Below the pieces are notes generated by a model. That model was not told the origin of the DNA. It saw nothing but the letters and a program-made list of their open reading frames with translations, and did not search any database. The translations under genes and the position numbers were made by a program. A DNA stretch of 64,000 bases from assembly GCF_000421625.1 (NCBI RefSeq), contig NZ_ATXJ01000001.1, forward strand, positions 186,001 through 250,000, given 5' to 3'. This document shows, piece after piece, positions 47,712 to 56,703 of this stretch; the stretch's first letter is position 1, and every line of letters begins with the position of its first letter. This DNA is from Thermus islandicus DSM 21543. Its GTDB lineage: Bacteria; Deinococcota; Deinococci; Deinococcales; Thermaceae.

Positions 47712-48634
47712 GCCCACCTCCTCAGGAAGTCCGCAAGCCCCCCGGGGAAGAAGAGGACGGCGAGGATGAAGAGCGTCCCCAGGAAGAGCATCCACTCTTC
47801 GGTGACCGAACTCAAGAGCTCCTCCATGACCCGGAAGAGGGCCGCGCCCAGAAGGGGCCCAAAGAAGCGGTACCGCCCCCCCAGGAAGGCCATCATCACC
47901 AGCTCCCCCGAGGTGGACCAGTGGAGCATGGAGGGCTGGGCGAAGTTGATGAGCATGGCGAGGAGCGCCCCCGCCGCCCCCACCGCCGCCCCGGAGAGGA
48001 CGAAGGCCCCAAGGAGGTAGCGCTCCACCTTCAGGCCCAAGAACCTGGCCCGCAAGGGGTTCTCCCTGAGGGCCAGGAAGGCCCGGCCCAAGGGGGAGTC
48101 CACCGTGCGCCAAAGGAGGTAGGCCAAGAGGAGGAAGACCGCGAGGACGAAGTAGTAGTAGGCCTCGCTCGCGGTGAGGTCCACCTTAAGGCCCAGGAGG
48201 TGGAGGTCCTGCCGGGCGAAGCCCCGGAGGCCATCGTCCCCCCCCGTGACCTCGTTCCACTGGAAGGCGAGGAAGTAGAAGAGCTGGCTGAAGACGATGG
48301 TGAAGGTAGCGAAGTAAATCCCCTTGAGCCGCACCACCAGGGGCCCGAGGAGAAGGGCGGCGAGGGCGGCGAGGAGGGTGCCGAGGAGGAGGGCCAAGGG
48401 GGTGCTTGGGGCCAGGTGCTTCAGGGTAAGCCCCGCCCCGTAGGCCCCGAGGCCCAAAAAGGCGGCGTGGCCGAAGGAGACCTGGCCGGCGTAGCCCATG
48501 AGGAGGTTGAGCCCCATGGCCGCCAGGCCCCAGATGAGGATGTAGCTCCCCAAGGCGGCGTAGCTTCCCAGGGCCTTGAGGAGCCAGGGCAAGAGGAGGA
48601 GGAAGAGGAGGGAAAGGGCGAACCTGGCCTTCAT
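47696..48634 (-). CDS. livM: HAAT-type ABC importer permease, LivM-like (operon 1)
   Basis: A 312-residue permease with eight to ten membrane helices and the LivM signature LMGYAGQVSFGHAAFLGLGAYGAG, then the cytoplasmic loop GRAFLALRENPLRARFLGL that docks with the ATPases. It overlaps livH by 4 bases and livG by 16, so the transporter is translated as a unit. Confidence 0.93.
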   Translation of the reverse strand: MKARFALSLLFLLLLPWLLKALGSYAALGSYILIWGLAAMGLNLLMGYAGQVSFGHAAFLGLGAYGAGLTLKHLAPSTPLALLLGTLLAALAALLLGPLVVRLKGIYFATFTIVFSQLFYFLAFQWNEVTGGDDGLRGFARQDLHLLGLKVDLTASEAYYYFVLAVFLLLAYLLWRTVDSPLGRAFLALRENPLRARFLGLKVERYLLGAFVLSGAAVGAAGALLAMLINFAQPSMLHWSTSGELVMMAFLGGRYRFFGPLLGAALFRVMEELLSSVTEEWMLFLGTLFILAVLFFPGGLADFLRRWAWNRR

Positions 48635-49503
48635 TCGAAGAACCCCTCCTGTCCGAAAAGCCCCCTGGGCCTCAGGAGGAGGACCAGGGCCAGGATGATG
48701 TAGGGGGCAAACTCGCTGGCCTGGGCCACGAACTGTCCGGCGAGGCCCGAGGCCATCCCCACCAGAAGCCCTCCCAGATAACTCCCCCCCAGGCTCCCCA
48801 CCCCGCCCAGGATCAGGGCCACAAAGCTCGGCATGAGGAGACCGGTGCCCATGGTGGGGGAAAGGCCGAGCTGCCCCGCGGCCAGGACCCCCGCCAGGCC
48901 TGCCAGGTAGACCCCAAGGGCGAAGGCCAGGGTGTAGAGCCGCCGCACGTCCGTTCCCAAGGCGGAGAGCATCTCCCGGTCCTGGGCCCCCGCCCGCAGG
49001 TAGAGGCCTAAGGCGGTGAAGCGAAGGAGGAGGAAGACGAGAAGCCCGGCGAGGGCCGCCATCCCCAGGACGAAGGCCCGGTAGCGGGTGAGGAAGAAGA
49101 AGGGCGTGCCGGGGAAGAGGGGAGCGGAAAGCCCCTCGGGGATGCGGAAGGGCACCCCCACCGGGCCGAAGATGGCCCGCACCGCCTCCTCCAGGACCAG
49201 GGCCAGGCCGAAGGTGAGGAGGAGGCTCTCCAGGGGGTCGCGGGCGTAGAGGGGGCGGAGGAGGAGGGCCTCGAGGAGAACCCCGAGGAGGGCCAGGAGG
49301 AGGGGGGCGAGGAGGAGGGCGGGGTAGAAGCCCAGGAGGCCCGCGAGGACGTAGCCCAGGTAGGCCCCCACCACCAGAAACCCTCCGTGGGCCAGGTTGA
49401 TGATCCGGGTAAGGGAGAGGATGAGGGCAAGGCCCAGGGCCAAGAGGGCGTAGAAGGCCCCGCTCACCAGGCCGTTCAGGAGCTGGAGGAGGAGGAGGTC
49501 CAT
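48631..49503 (-). CDS. livH: HAAT-type ABC importer permease, LivH-like (operon 1)
   Basis: A 290-residue permease with about eight helices. The LivH features are LNGLVSGAFYALLALGLALI at the start, IINLAHGGFLVVGAYLGY and the docking loop RAGAQDREMLSALGTDVRRLY. ATG 49503 follows the binding-protein stop by one base. The longer upstream frame is rejected because it has no membrane character. Confidence 0.93.
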   Translation of the reverse strand: MDLLLLQLLNGLVSGAFYALLALGLALILSLTRIINLAHGGFLVVGAYLGYVLAGLLGFYPALLLAPLLLALLGVLLEALLLRPLYARDPLESLLLTFGLALVLEEAVRAIFGPVGVPFRIPEGLSAPLFPGTPFFFLTRYRAFVLGMAALAGLLVFLLLRFTALGLYLRAGAQDREMLSALGTDVRRLYTLAFALGVYLAGLAGVLAAGQLGLSPTMGTGLLMPSFVALILGGVGSLGGSYLGGLLVGMASGLAGQFVAQASEFAPYIILALVLLLRPRGLFGQEGFFE

Positions 49504-49504
49504 G

Positions 49505-50731
49505 CTACCCGGGGTAGGCGAGGCGGCAGCCCGTGTCCTTGGGGTCGGGGGCGGCCTCCTCCCCCGGCACCACCCGCACCACCTCAAAGAGGTCGTCCGG
49601 GTCCTGCCCCTGGCGCACGTGGCCCACGAAGACCCCGGTCAGGAGCTGGTGGTCCTCCTTGCGGTAGTAGACCCTTCCGGGCTGGAGGGCCACGTTCCGG
49701 GGGAGCTCCAGCCCCTCCAGGGCCTGGGCCACCTTGACCGAGTCCAGGCTCTTCGCCTTCTGGATGGCCAGGGCCAGGCTCCAGATGGCGGCGTAGCCGA
49801 ACCAGCTCCGGGCCGTGGGCACCTTGCGGTACCGCTTCCTGTAGCGATCCACGAAGGTCTTGACCTCCGGGACATTGGGCTGGAGCCAGTACCACTCAAA
49901 GGTCCACCAGCCCATCCGGGCCTCCCTGGGGAGGGCGGCGATGTTCTCCCACTCCTGGAGCCCCCCGGCGATGGCCATCTGCTTGTCCAGGCCGAACTGG
50001 GCGATCTGCTTGAGGATGGCCACCGCGTCGTCGCCCGCCTGGAAGGTAAGGAGGACGTCGGGCTTGGCCCGGGCCGCCTTGAGGAGGACCGCAGAGTAGT
50101 CCGAGGTCCCCAAGGGTACCCGGTCCGCCCCCAAGACCTTGCCCCCGAGCCGCTCTACCACCCGGGTGAAGGCCTCCTGCAGGGACCAGCCGTAGGCGTA
50201 GTCCGGGGTGATGATGTACCAGTTCTTGCCGAAGCGCTCAGCGAGGAGGGGGCCGATGGCCCTGGCCTCCATGGTGGCGCTGGTGGGGATGCGGAAGGTG
50301 TTCCAGCGGCAGCTCTTTCCGGTGATGTCGTCCGCATGCCCCCCGGTGACGATGTGGAGCATCTTGTACTCGGCGGCGGCCTGGCTTAAGGCCAGGGAGA
50401 CCCCGCTGGACACCTCCCCCAGGGAGAACTGGATCCGGTCCCGCTCCACGAGCTTCCTCAGTTTCTGCACCCCCAGGTCGGTCTTGGCGGCGGAGTCCTC
50501 GGCGAGGAGCTCCAGCCTGCGGCCCAGCACCCCGCCCCGCACGTTCACGTCGTCCACCGCCATCCGGGCCCCCTCCAGCTCGCTCCGGCCCAGGGCGGCG
50601 TAGACCCCGGAGAGGGGGTCCACGAGCCCCACCCGGAGGGTCTCCCCCTGGGCCCGGCCAGTGAAGGCCAGGGCCGCCGAGCCCAGGCCCAGCCTCAAGA
50701 CACCCCTGCGCGTCAGCCTGTACCTAAGCAT
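49505..50731 (-). CDS. HAAT-type substrate-binding protein (operon 1)
   Basis: A 408-residue periplasmic binding protein of the LivK/AmiC type (ETLRVGLVDPLSGVYAALGRSELEGARMAVDDVN). The N terminus LTRRGVLRLGLGSAALAFTGRAQG looks like a twin-arginine (Tat) signal, so it may be exported folded. AmiC-like members bind amides, ureas or short acids as well as amino acids. ATG 50731 has GGAGG 5 bases upstream. It overlaps the alcohol dehydrogenase gene by 8 bases. Confidence 0.88.
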   Translation of the reverse strand: MLRYRLTRRGVLRLGLGSAALAFTGRAQGETLRVGLVDPLSGVYAALGRSELEGARMAVDDVNVRGGVLGRRLELLAEDSAAKTDLGVQKLRKLVERDRIQFSLGEVSSGVSLALSQAAAEYKMLHIVTGGHADDITGKSCRWNTFRIPTSATMEARAIGPLLAERFGKNWYIITPDYAYGWSLQEAFTRVVERLGGKVLGADRVPLGTSDYSAVLLKAARAKPDVLLTFQAGDDAVAILKQIAQFGLDKQMAIAGGLQEWENIAALPREARMGWWTFEWYWLQPNVPEVKTFVDRYRKRYRKVPTARSWFGYAAIWSLALAIQKAKSLDSVKVAQALEGLELPRNVALQPGRVYYRKEDHQLLTGVFVGHVRQGQDPDDLFEVVRVVPGEEAAPDPKDTGCRLAYPG

Positions 50732-51827
50732 GTCCACCTCCCATGGTCACCAACGCCCGCCCCACCACCTCGCCCCGGTCCAGGCGCCGGTAGGCCAGGT
50801 CGGCCTCCTCCAAGGGATGCCGCTCCGTCACCTCCGCCCCTACCTGGATGGCCCCGGCCTGGGCCAGCTTGAGGAGGAGGGGCATGTCCCTTCGGGGCCT
50901 GGCCCCGTAGGAACCCAGGATCCTGAGCTTCCGCCGCACCAGCCGGGTGATCTCCACCCCGGCCTCCACCCCCTGGGGAGCGATGCCCACGGGCACCATC
51001 CGCCCCCCGTCCCGGAGGAGGTCCAGGGCCAGGCGGAAGGTCTCGGGGCGCCCCAGGGCCTCAAAGGCCACGTCCGCGCCCCGCCCTCCCGTGAGGTCCC
51101 GGACCCCCTTTGCGGCCTCCTCGGGGGTGAAGGCGTGGGTAGCCCCCAGGGCCTTGGCCTTCGCCAGCTTCTCGGGCCTCACGTCCACGGCCACCACGGG
51201 GTAGGCGCCGAAGGCGCGGGCCAGCTGGACGATCCCCAGGCCCACCCCGCCCGCGGCCACCACGGCCACGGCCTCTCCCCCCTCGAGCCCCGCCGTCCGC
51301 ACCGCCCCTAGGGCGGTGAAGAGGGCGCAGCCCAGGATGGCGGCCTCCTCCAGGGCAAGCCCTTCGGGCAGGGGAAAGACGTCCGTGGCGGGAACCACGG
51401 CGTACTCCGCCAGCCCCCCCATGGAGTACATCCAGAGGGGAGACCCGTCCCGGCGGAAGAGGCGGGTGGTGCCGTCGTAGAGCACCCCCTTCAGGCGGTT
51501 AAAGGCGAAGAACCGCTCGCAGAGGTCCTCCTCGCCCCGCACGCAGTAGTAGCACCCGCCGCAGGGCATGATGAAGCTCGCCACCACCCGCTGTCCTGGG
51601 GTTAGGCCCTCCACCCCCGGGCCCACCTGGGCCACCACCCCCGAGACCTCGTGGCCCAGGACGCACGGGGTGGGAAAGGCCACCTCCCCCTTGATCACGT
51701 GGAGGTCGGTGTGGCAGACCCCGCAGGCGGCCACCCGCACCAGGACCTCCCCGGCCTTGGGCTGGGGAAGGGGGACCTCCTCCACCTCGAGGGGCCCCCC
51801 CACCCGGTTGAGCACCGCTGCCCGCAT
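50724..51827 (-). CDS. Zinc-dependent alcohol dehydrogenase (MDR family)
   Basis: A 367-residue medium-chain dehydrogenase. The catalytic zinc ligands are in ACGVCHTDLH and VLGHEVSG. The structural zinc Cys cluster is CGGCYYCVRGEEDLC, and the NAD loop is VAAGGVGLGIVQLA. It would oxidise a primary or secondary alcohol to the aldehyde or ketone. The gene starts inside the stop of the CoA-acylating dehydrogenase gene (TGATG), so the two enzymes are probably made in step and may act in series. Confidence 0.9.
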   Translation of the reverse strand: MRAAVLNRVGGPLEVEEVPLPQPKAGEVLVRVAACGVCHTDLHVIKGEVAFPTPCVLGHEVSGVVAQVGPGVEGLTPGQRVVASFIMPCGGCYYCVRGEEDLCERFFAFNRLKGVLYDGTTRLFRRDGSPLWMYSMGGLAEYAVVPATDVFPLPEGLALEEAAILGCALFTALGAVRTAGLEGGEAVAVVAAGGVGLGIVQLARAFGAYPVVAVDVRPEKLAKAKALGATHAFTPEEAAKGVRDLTGGRGADVAFEALGRPETFRLALDLLRDGGRMVPVGIAPQGVEAGVEITRLVRRKLRILGSYGARPRRDMPLLLKLAQAGAIQVGAEVTERHPLEEADLAYRRLDRGEVVGRALVTMGGGHA

Positions 51828-53251
51828 CACCACCTTTCCACCACCACCTTCCTTTGGGTGTAGAAGAGAAAGGCGTCGGGCCCGTGGGGGTGGAGGTCGC
51901 CGAAGAAGGAGTGCCGCCAGCCGGAGAAGGGGTAGAAGGCGAAGGGCTGGGCCACCCCCACGTTCACCCCCACCATCCCCGCCTGCACCCTCTCCCGGAA
52001 CTCCCGGGCCGCCCGGCCGCTTTGGGTAAAGATGCAGGCCATGTTGCCGTAGACCACGGCGTTGGCCTGGCGGATGGCCTCCTCCAGGGTCTGAGCGTAG
52101 GACACGGAAAGCACCGGCCCGAAGATCTCCTCCCGCCCCACCGCCATCCCCGGGGATACCCGGTCCAACACCGTGGGCCCCAGGAAAAACCCAGGCCCCT
52201 CCACCCCGCGCCCGTCCAGGGCCAGCCCCGCCCCCTCCGCCAGGCCCCGCTCTATGTAGGCCACCACCTTCTTTCGGTGCTCCTCCCGGATCAGGGGCCC
52301 CACCTGCACCCCCTCCTCCCACCCAGGGCCCACCTTGAGCCTCCTCGCCGCCTCCACCACCCGCGCGAGAAGCTCCGGGCCTACCCCACCCACCCCCACG
52401 GCCACGCTCCCCGCCAGGCACCTTTCCCCAGCGTTCCCGAAGGCGGAGTTGAGGATGGCGGGAATGGCCTGGTCCAGGTCGGCGTCGGGCATCACCACCA
52501 GGTGGTTCTTGGCTCCCCCCGCCGCCGAGACCCGCTTGCCGTGTTGCGCCGCCAGGGCGTAGACCCTCCGGGCCACGGGCTCGCTCCCCACGAACTGCAC
52601 CGCCCGCACCTCGGGGTGGGCCACCAGGGCCTCCGCCGCCTCCTTCCCCCCGTGCACCAGGTTCAGGACCCCCTCGGGAAAACCCGCCTCCAGAAAGAGC
52701 TCCGCCAGGCGGACCGCCCCCAAAGGCGTCCTCTCCGAGGGCTTGAGGACGAAGGTGTTCCCCGCCACCACGGCGATGGGGAACATCCAGAGGGGGATCA
52801 TCACCGGGAAGTTGAAGGGGGGGAGGCCCGCCACCACCCCCAGGGGGTAGTGGAAGAGGTTCTGGTCCACGCCCCCCGTGACCTCCCGGAGGGTACGCCC
52901 CTGGAGGAGGGTGGGCGCGGAGAGGGCGAAGTCCACCACCTCTATCCCCCTCCGCACCTCCCCCCGGGCCTCCTCCAGGGTCTTGCCGTGGTGCAGGGTG
53001 ACCAGGCGGGCAAGCTCCTCAAAGTGCCGCTCCAAAAGCTCCTTGAAGCGGAACATGAGCCGGACCCGCTCCAGGAGGGAGGTAGCGCTCCAGCTGGGAA
53101 AGGCCCGGCTCGCCGCCCGGACCGCCGCCTCCACCTCCTCCGCCCCCGAGAGGGGCACCTCCTCCAACACCTCCCCCGTGGCCGGGTTGTACACCGGCAG
53201 GGCCGGACGGGACACCTCCTTCCACTCGCCCCCGATCAGGTTCTTGAGCAT
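51827..53251 (-). CDS. mmsA: CoA-acylating methylmalonate-semialdehyde dehydrogenase
   Basis: A 474-residue ALDH of the MmsA branch, which oxidises (methyl)malonate semialdehyde to propionyl- or acetyl-CoA with NAD+ and CoA. The branch markers are GVVAGLPPFNFPVMIPLWMFPIA and AFGNAGERCLAGSVAV with the catalytic Cys. GAKNHLVVMPDADLDQ is also typical. It is the first gene of operon 1. A divergent PucR-type regulator gene starts 135 bases away, in a gap with a possible minus-strand -10 (TAGGCT). Confidence 0.93.
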   Translation of the reverse strand: MLKNLIGGEWKEVSRPALPVYNPATGEVLEEVPLSGAEEVEAAVRAASRAFPSWSATSLLERVRLMFRFKELLERHFEELARLVTLHHGKTLEEARGEVRRGIEVVDFALSAPTLLQGRTLREVTGGVDQNLFHYPLGVVAGLPPFNFPVMIPLWMFPIAVVAGNTFVLKPSERTPLGAVRLAELFLEAGFPEGVLNLVHGGKEAAEALVAHPEVRAVQFVGSEPVARRVYALAAQHGKRVSAAGGAKNHLVVMPDADLDQAIPAILNSAFGNAGERCLAGSVAVGVGGVGPELLARVVEAARRLKVGPGWEEGVQVGPLIREEHRKKVVAYIERGLAEGAGLALDGRGVEGPGFFLGPTVLDRVSPGMAVGREEIFGPVLSVSYAQTLEEAIRQANAVVYGNMACIFTQSGRAAREFRERVQAGMVGVNVGVAQPFAFYPFSGWRHSFFGDLHPHGPDAFLFYTQRKVVVERW

Positions 53252-53386
53252 GGCCTCTCCGCTGCTTGCCCCTAGCCTAGCCCAGAAAGCCTACCCCGTC
53301 ATCAGGGGGTCTCCCAAGAAAAGGGGGGCGGGCCTTGGGCTGGACCACAAGGGGTAGCCTGGAGTATCCTGGCCCCAAGGCGCAGG
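53252..53386. promoter_or_regulatory. Divergent control region between operon 1 and the PucR-type regulator
   Basis: This 135-base gap separates the mmsA start (minus) and the regulator start (plus). TATCCT on the plus strand (about 53365-53370) precedes the regulator. TAGGCT-type boxes on the minus strand face mmsA. The words CCTAGCCTAG and CCTTGGGCTGG give no convincing palindrome. It is the likely site of regulation of operon 1. Confidence 0.4.
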
Positions 53387-54382
53387 ATGGGAAGCCCCAC
53401 CCGTTCCCTCCAGGTCTGGGCCCGAACCATGGCCCGGCACTACGCCCGGGAGATCCCGGACTACGCCAGGCTCCACGCCGACCTCCTGGAGCGGGACGTG
53501 GCCCTGGTCTCCTACGAGTACCTCCTGGCGGTGTGGAAGGAGGAGGACGAGGGCCTCGAGGCCCTGGCCCTGGCCGTGGGGGAAAGGCGCCAGCGCCAGG
53601 GGGTTTCCCTGCCGGGGCTCCTGAGGGCCTACCGCCTCTGGGCCAAGGACGCCCTCGAGGCCCTCAAGGCCGAGGCCCCCGGGCTCTTGGTGGAGGCCGC
53701 CCCCCGGGTGGCCGAGGTGCTGGACCGGGTGAGCGAGGCCTCGGCCCTGGGGTACCGGCTCGCCCTGAAGGACGCCTGGCCCCTGGGGCCGGTCACCGGG
53801 GTGGGGGTGGCCCTGGGGGACGCCGGGGCCCTGGTCTACGCCCCCCGCCACCTCCCCCTGGGGCCGGAGGGGATGGCCTTCGCCCAGGCCCCCGGCGGGG
53901 CCCTTCTCCTCCTCCAGGCCCCCTTTAAGGAGGTGGAGCGGGGGCTAAGGGAGCTGGCCCAGTCCCAGGCCGCCGTCCTCTGGGTAGGGGAAGGGCCCCG
54001 GGAGGAGGTCCAGAAGGACCTGGAGGAGGCCCTCCTCCTGGGCCCCCTGCTCCGTCTCCCCCCGGGCCTCTACCCCGTGCGCTTCCTCTGGCCCCTGAGC
54101 CTGGCCCTGGAGTCCCGGCGGGGCCAGGAGCGGCTCTTGCGCCTGGTGCAGCCCCTGGAGGGGCAGCCGGACCTCCTCAAGACCCTGGAGGCCTACCTGG
54201 GGGCGCGGCTTTCCCTCAAGGCGGCCGCGCGCAGGCTCGGCCTCCACCCCAACACCGTGCTGTACCGCCTCCACCGCGCCGAGGAGCTGACCGGCCTCAG
54301 CCTGGAGCGGGTGGAGGACCTCTGCCTCCTCCAGATCGCCCTGCAGCTGCGCGAGGCCCTGAACGCCGGCCCTCCAGGCTAG
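53387..54382 (+). CDS. PucR/CdaR-type transcription regulator with RsbRD-like sensor
   Basis: A 331-residue regulator. Residues about 15-95 fit the RsbRD N-terminal domain (EIPDYARLHADLL, then GERRQRQGVSLPGLLRAYRLWAKDALEAL). The middle is an alpha/beta domain, and residues about 255-331 are the PucR C-terminal helix-turn-helix (LLKTLEAYLGARLSLKAAARRLGLHPNTVLYRLHRAEELTGLSLERVEDLCLLQIAL). PucR proteins often activate neighbouring catabolic genes. It lies exactly between the two HAAT operons: divergent from operon 1 and converging (4-base overlap) on the end of operon 2. Confidence 0.87.
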   Translation: MGSPTRSLQVWARTMARHYAREIPDYARLHADLLERDVALVSYEYLLAVWKEEDEGLEALALAVGERRQRQGVSLPGLLRAYRLWAKDALEALKAEAPGLLVEAAPRVAEVLDRVSEASALGYRLALKDAWPLGPVTGVGVALGDAGALVYAPRHLPLGPEGMAFAQAPGGALLLLQAPFKEVERGLRELAQSQAAVLWVGEGPREEVQKDLEEALLLGPLLRLPPGLYPVRFLWPLSLALESRRGQERLLRLVQPLEGQPDLLKTLEAYLGARLSLKAAARRLGLHPNTVLYRLHRAEELTGLSLERVEDLCLLQIALQLREALNAGPPG

Positions 54383-55083
54383 AGGGCGAGGTAGGCCGCC
54401 CGCACCCGGGGGTCTTCCCGAAGCTTCCCCGCGCTTCCCTCCAGCACGATCCAGCCCTCCTCGAGGACGTAGGCCCTGGCCGCCACCTCCAGGGAGAGGG
54501 CCACGTTCTGCTCCACGAGGAGCACCCCCACCCCCCCACGGGCCACCTCCTTCAGGGCCAGGAGCACCTCCTCGGCCAGCCTGGGGGAGAGGCCCAGGGA
54601 GGGCTCGTCCACGAGAAGGATCCGCGGAAAGCCCATGAGGGCCCGGCCGATGGCCAGCATCTGCTGCTCCCCGCCGGAGAGCGTCCCGGCGAGCTGCCGC
54701 CTCCGCTCCGCGAGCCGGGGGAAGAGGGCGTAGACCCTCTCGTACCCCTCCTTCTCCCGCCCTGGAGCCAGGAAGGCGGCCCCCAGGCGCAGGTTCTCCT
54801 CCACGGTCATCAGGGGGAAAAGCTGCCTGCCCTCCGGCACGTGCCCCAGGCCCATCCGGGCCCGGCGGGCGGGGGAGAGGGGGGTGAGGTCCTCTTCCCC
54901 CAAGAGGACCCGCCCCCGCCAGGGCTTGAGGAGGCCCGAGGCCAGGCGGAGGAGGGTGGTCTTCCCCGCGCCGTTGGCCCCGAGGAGGGCCACCATCTCC
55001 CCCTCCCCCACCTCGAGGTCCACCCCGAAGAGGACCTGGGCCTTGCCGTAACCCCCTTCCAAGCGCTCCACCCGAAGCCTCAT
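54379..55083 (-). CDS. livF: HAAT-type ABC importer ATPase, LivF-like (operon 2)
   Basis: A 234-residue ABC ATPase with Walker A LLGANGAGKTTLLRLA, signature LSGGEQQMLAIGRALMG and Walker B ILLVDEPSLGLSP. The LivF ending is AYVLEEGWIVLEGSAGKL. It is the last gene of operon 2, overlapping livG by 4 bases. It is clearly a separate paralogue of the LivF at 46247. Confidence 0.93.
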   Translation of the reverse strand: MRLRVERLEGGYGKAQVLFGVDLEVGEGEMVALLGANGAGKTTLLRLASGLLKPWRGRVLLGEEDLTPLSPARRARMGLGHVPEGRQLFPLMTVEENLRLGAAFLAPGREKEGYERVYALFPRLAERRRQLAGTLSGGEQQMLAIGRALMGFPRILLVDEPSLGLSPRLAEEVLLALKEVARGGVGVLLVEQNVALSLEVAARAYVLEEGWIVLEGSAGKLREDPRVRAAYLAL

Positions 55084-55805
55084 GCCCGCCTCCCCAGATA
55101 GGCCTCCCGCACCCTTTCCTCCTGGGCCACCCGCTCGTAGGGGCCCTCGGCGATGACCTCCCCGTAGTCCAGGACCACCACCCGGTCGGCCAAAGCCCGC
55201 ACCACCGGCATGAGGTGCTCTATGAAGAGGACGGAAACCCCCCGGTCCCGGATCCGCCGAACGAGGGCCACCGCCTCCGCCGCCTCCTTGGGGCGGAGGC
55301 CCGCCATGACCTCGTCCAGGAGGAGGACCTTGGGCCTCGTGGCCAGGGCGCGGGCGAGCTCCAAACGCTTGTCCTCAAGTAGGGAGAGTTCCCCGGCCGG
55401 GGCCTCGGCCTTGGGGGCCAGGCCGGTGAGGGCCAAAACCTCCTCCACCCAGGCCTCGGCCTCCCTCTTGGGGGTACCCGGCTTGCCGAAAAGGGCCCCC
55501 ACCAGGAGGTTCTCCCGCACCGTGAGCTCGGGCAGGGGCTGGACGATCTGGAAGGCCCGGCCCAGGCCCAGGTGGGTGCGGGCCTCGGGGGGGAGAAGGG
55601 TGACGTCCCGCCCCAGGAGGAGAACCCTTCCGGAGTCGGGGCGGAGGAGGCCGGAGATGAGGTTGAGGAGGGTGCTCTTCCCCGCCCCGTTGGGGCCGAT
55701 GACCGCCAGGATCTCCCCCTCCTCCAGGTGGAGGCTCACCCCCTTCAGGGCCTCCAGCCCGAGGAAGCGCTTGGCCACCCCTTGGACCTCGAGGACCCTA
55801 CCCAC
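55080..55805 (-). CDS. livG: HAAT-type ABC importer ATPase, LivG-like (operon 2)
   Basis: A 241-residue ABC ATPase: Walker A IGPNGAGKSTLLNLI, LGRAFQIVQPLPELTVREN, signature LSLLEDKRLELARALAT (the canonical Gly-Gly of the signature is missing, as in many LivG proteins), Walker B VLLLDEVMAGLRP and switch His in FIEHLM. It overlaps livM by 8 bases. Confidence 0.92.
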   Translation of the reverse strand: MGRVLEVQGVAKRFLGLEALKGVSLHLEEGEILAVIGPNGAGKSTLLNLISGLLRPDSGRVLLLGRDVTLLPPEARTHLGLGRAFQIVQPLPELTVRENLLVGALFGKPGTPKREAEAWVEEVLALTGLAPKAEAPAGELSLLEDKRLELARALATRPKVLLLDEVMAGLRPKEAAEAVALVRRIRDRGVSVLFIEHLMPVVRALADRVVVLDYGEVIAEGPYERVAQEERVREAYLGRRA

Positions 55806-56703
55806 GCCGACCTCCCAGAAGGCCGAGAAGCCCCCGCGGCAGGAAGAGGATGGCGAGGACGAGAAGCCCCCCGTAGACCACCAGGTAGCCCTCGCGGATC
55901 CAGAGCCTTAGGGCCTGCTCCAGCCCCACCAGCACCACCCCGCCCAGGAGGGGCCCCAGGGTGGTGTAGAGCCCGCCGAAGATGGGGATGACCAAGGCCT
56001 CCACCGCCCGCCCCAGGTTGAAGGCCTCGTAGGGGTTGAGGAAGAGGGCCTTCATGGCGTAGACCCCTCCGGAAAGCCCCGCCACCAGGCTCCCCAAGAG
56101 GAGGGAGAGGAGCTTCACCCGCACCACCTCCACGCCCAGCACCCGGGCCACGGCCTCCGATTGGCGGCAGGCGGCCTGGGCCAGGCGGAAGGGGCTCCGC
56201 TCGGCCCAGAGGCTCAAGGCCACGGCGAGGAGGAAGACGGCCAGGGCCAGGTAGTAGGCCGCCAAGGGGGAGGCTCCCCCGAAGGGCGGGGGCACGGGGA
56301 GGCCGATAGGCCCCCCGGTGAAGGGGAGCTTCAGGGCCAGGGTGCGGAGCACCTCGCTGAAGGCAAGGCTGGCGATGGCGAAGTAGAGGCCGTGGAGCCT
56401 CAAGGTCACGGAGCCCAGGGCCAGGGCCCCGAGCCCGGCGAGGAGGCTCCCCAGGACCAGGCTGGGGAGGGTGCCCAGGTGGGAGACCAAGAGCCCGGCC
56501 CCGTAGGCCCCGAGCCCGAAAAAGGCCCCGTGGGCCAGGGAGAGCTGCCCGGTGCGGGCGACCAGGTCCCAGGAGAGGGCGAGGGCGGTGTAGAGGAGGA
56601 CGAAGAGCCCTGCATCCAGGAGGAAGGCCCGCCAGACCCCCAAGTGGAGGAGGGGGAGGAGGGCGAAGAGGAAAGGGAAGAGGAGGAGCAGGTTCCGCCT
56701 CAT
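55798..56703 (-). CDS. livM: HAAT-type ABC importer permease, LivM-like (operon 2)
   Basis: A 301-residue permease with about eight to nine helices and the LivM block LVARTGQLSLAHGAFFGLGAYGAG. The docking loop is FRLAQAACRQSEAVARVLGVEVVRVKLLS. It overlaps livH by 4 bases and livG by 8. Confidence 0.92.
   Translation of the reverse strand: MRRNLLLLFPFLFALLPLLHLGVWRAFLLDAGLFVLLYTALALSWDLVARTGQLSLAHGAFFGLGAYGAGLLVSHLGTLPSLVLGSLLAGLGALALGSVTLRLHGLYFAIASLAFSEVLRTLALKLPFTGGPIGLPVPPPFGGASPLAAYYLALAVFLLAVALSLWAERSPFRLAQAACRQSEAVARVLGVEVVRVKLLSLLLGSLVAGLSGGVYAMKALFLNPYEAFNLGRAVEALVIPIFGGLYTTLGPLLGGVVLVGLEQALRLWIREGYLVVYGGLLVLAILFLPRGLLGLLGGRRG

Noticed and set aside
46941-48113. 390-residue version of LivG
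   Set aside because: The first 133 residues lie over livM and are Pro/Gly/Arg-rich; the ABC domain starts at GTG 47711 with a ribosome site.
50724-52421. 565-residue version of the alcohol dehydrogenase
   Set aside because: The N-terminal 198 residues are a shadow of mmsA; the MDR enzyme starts at ATG 51827, overlapping the mmsA stop.
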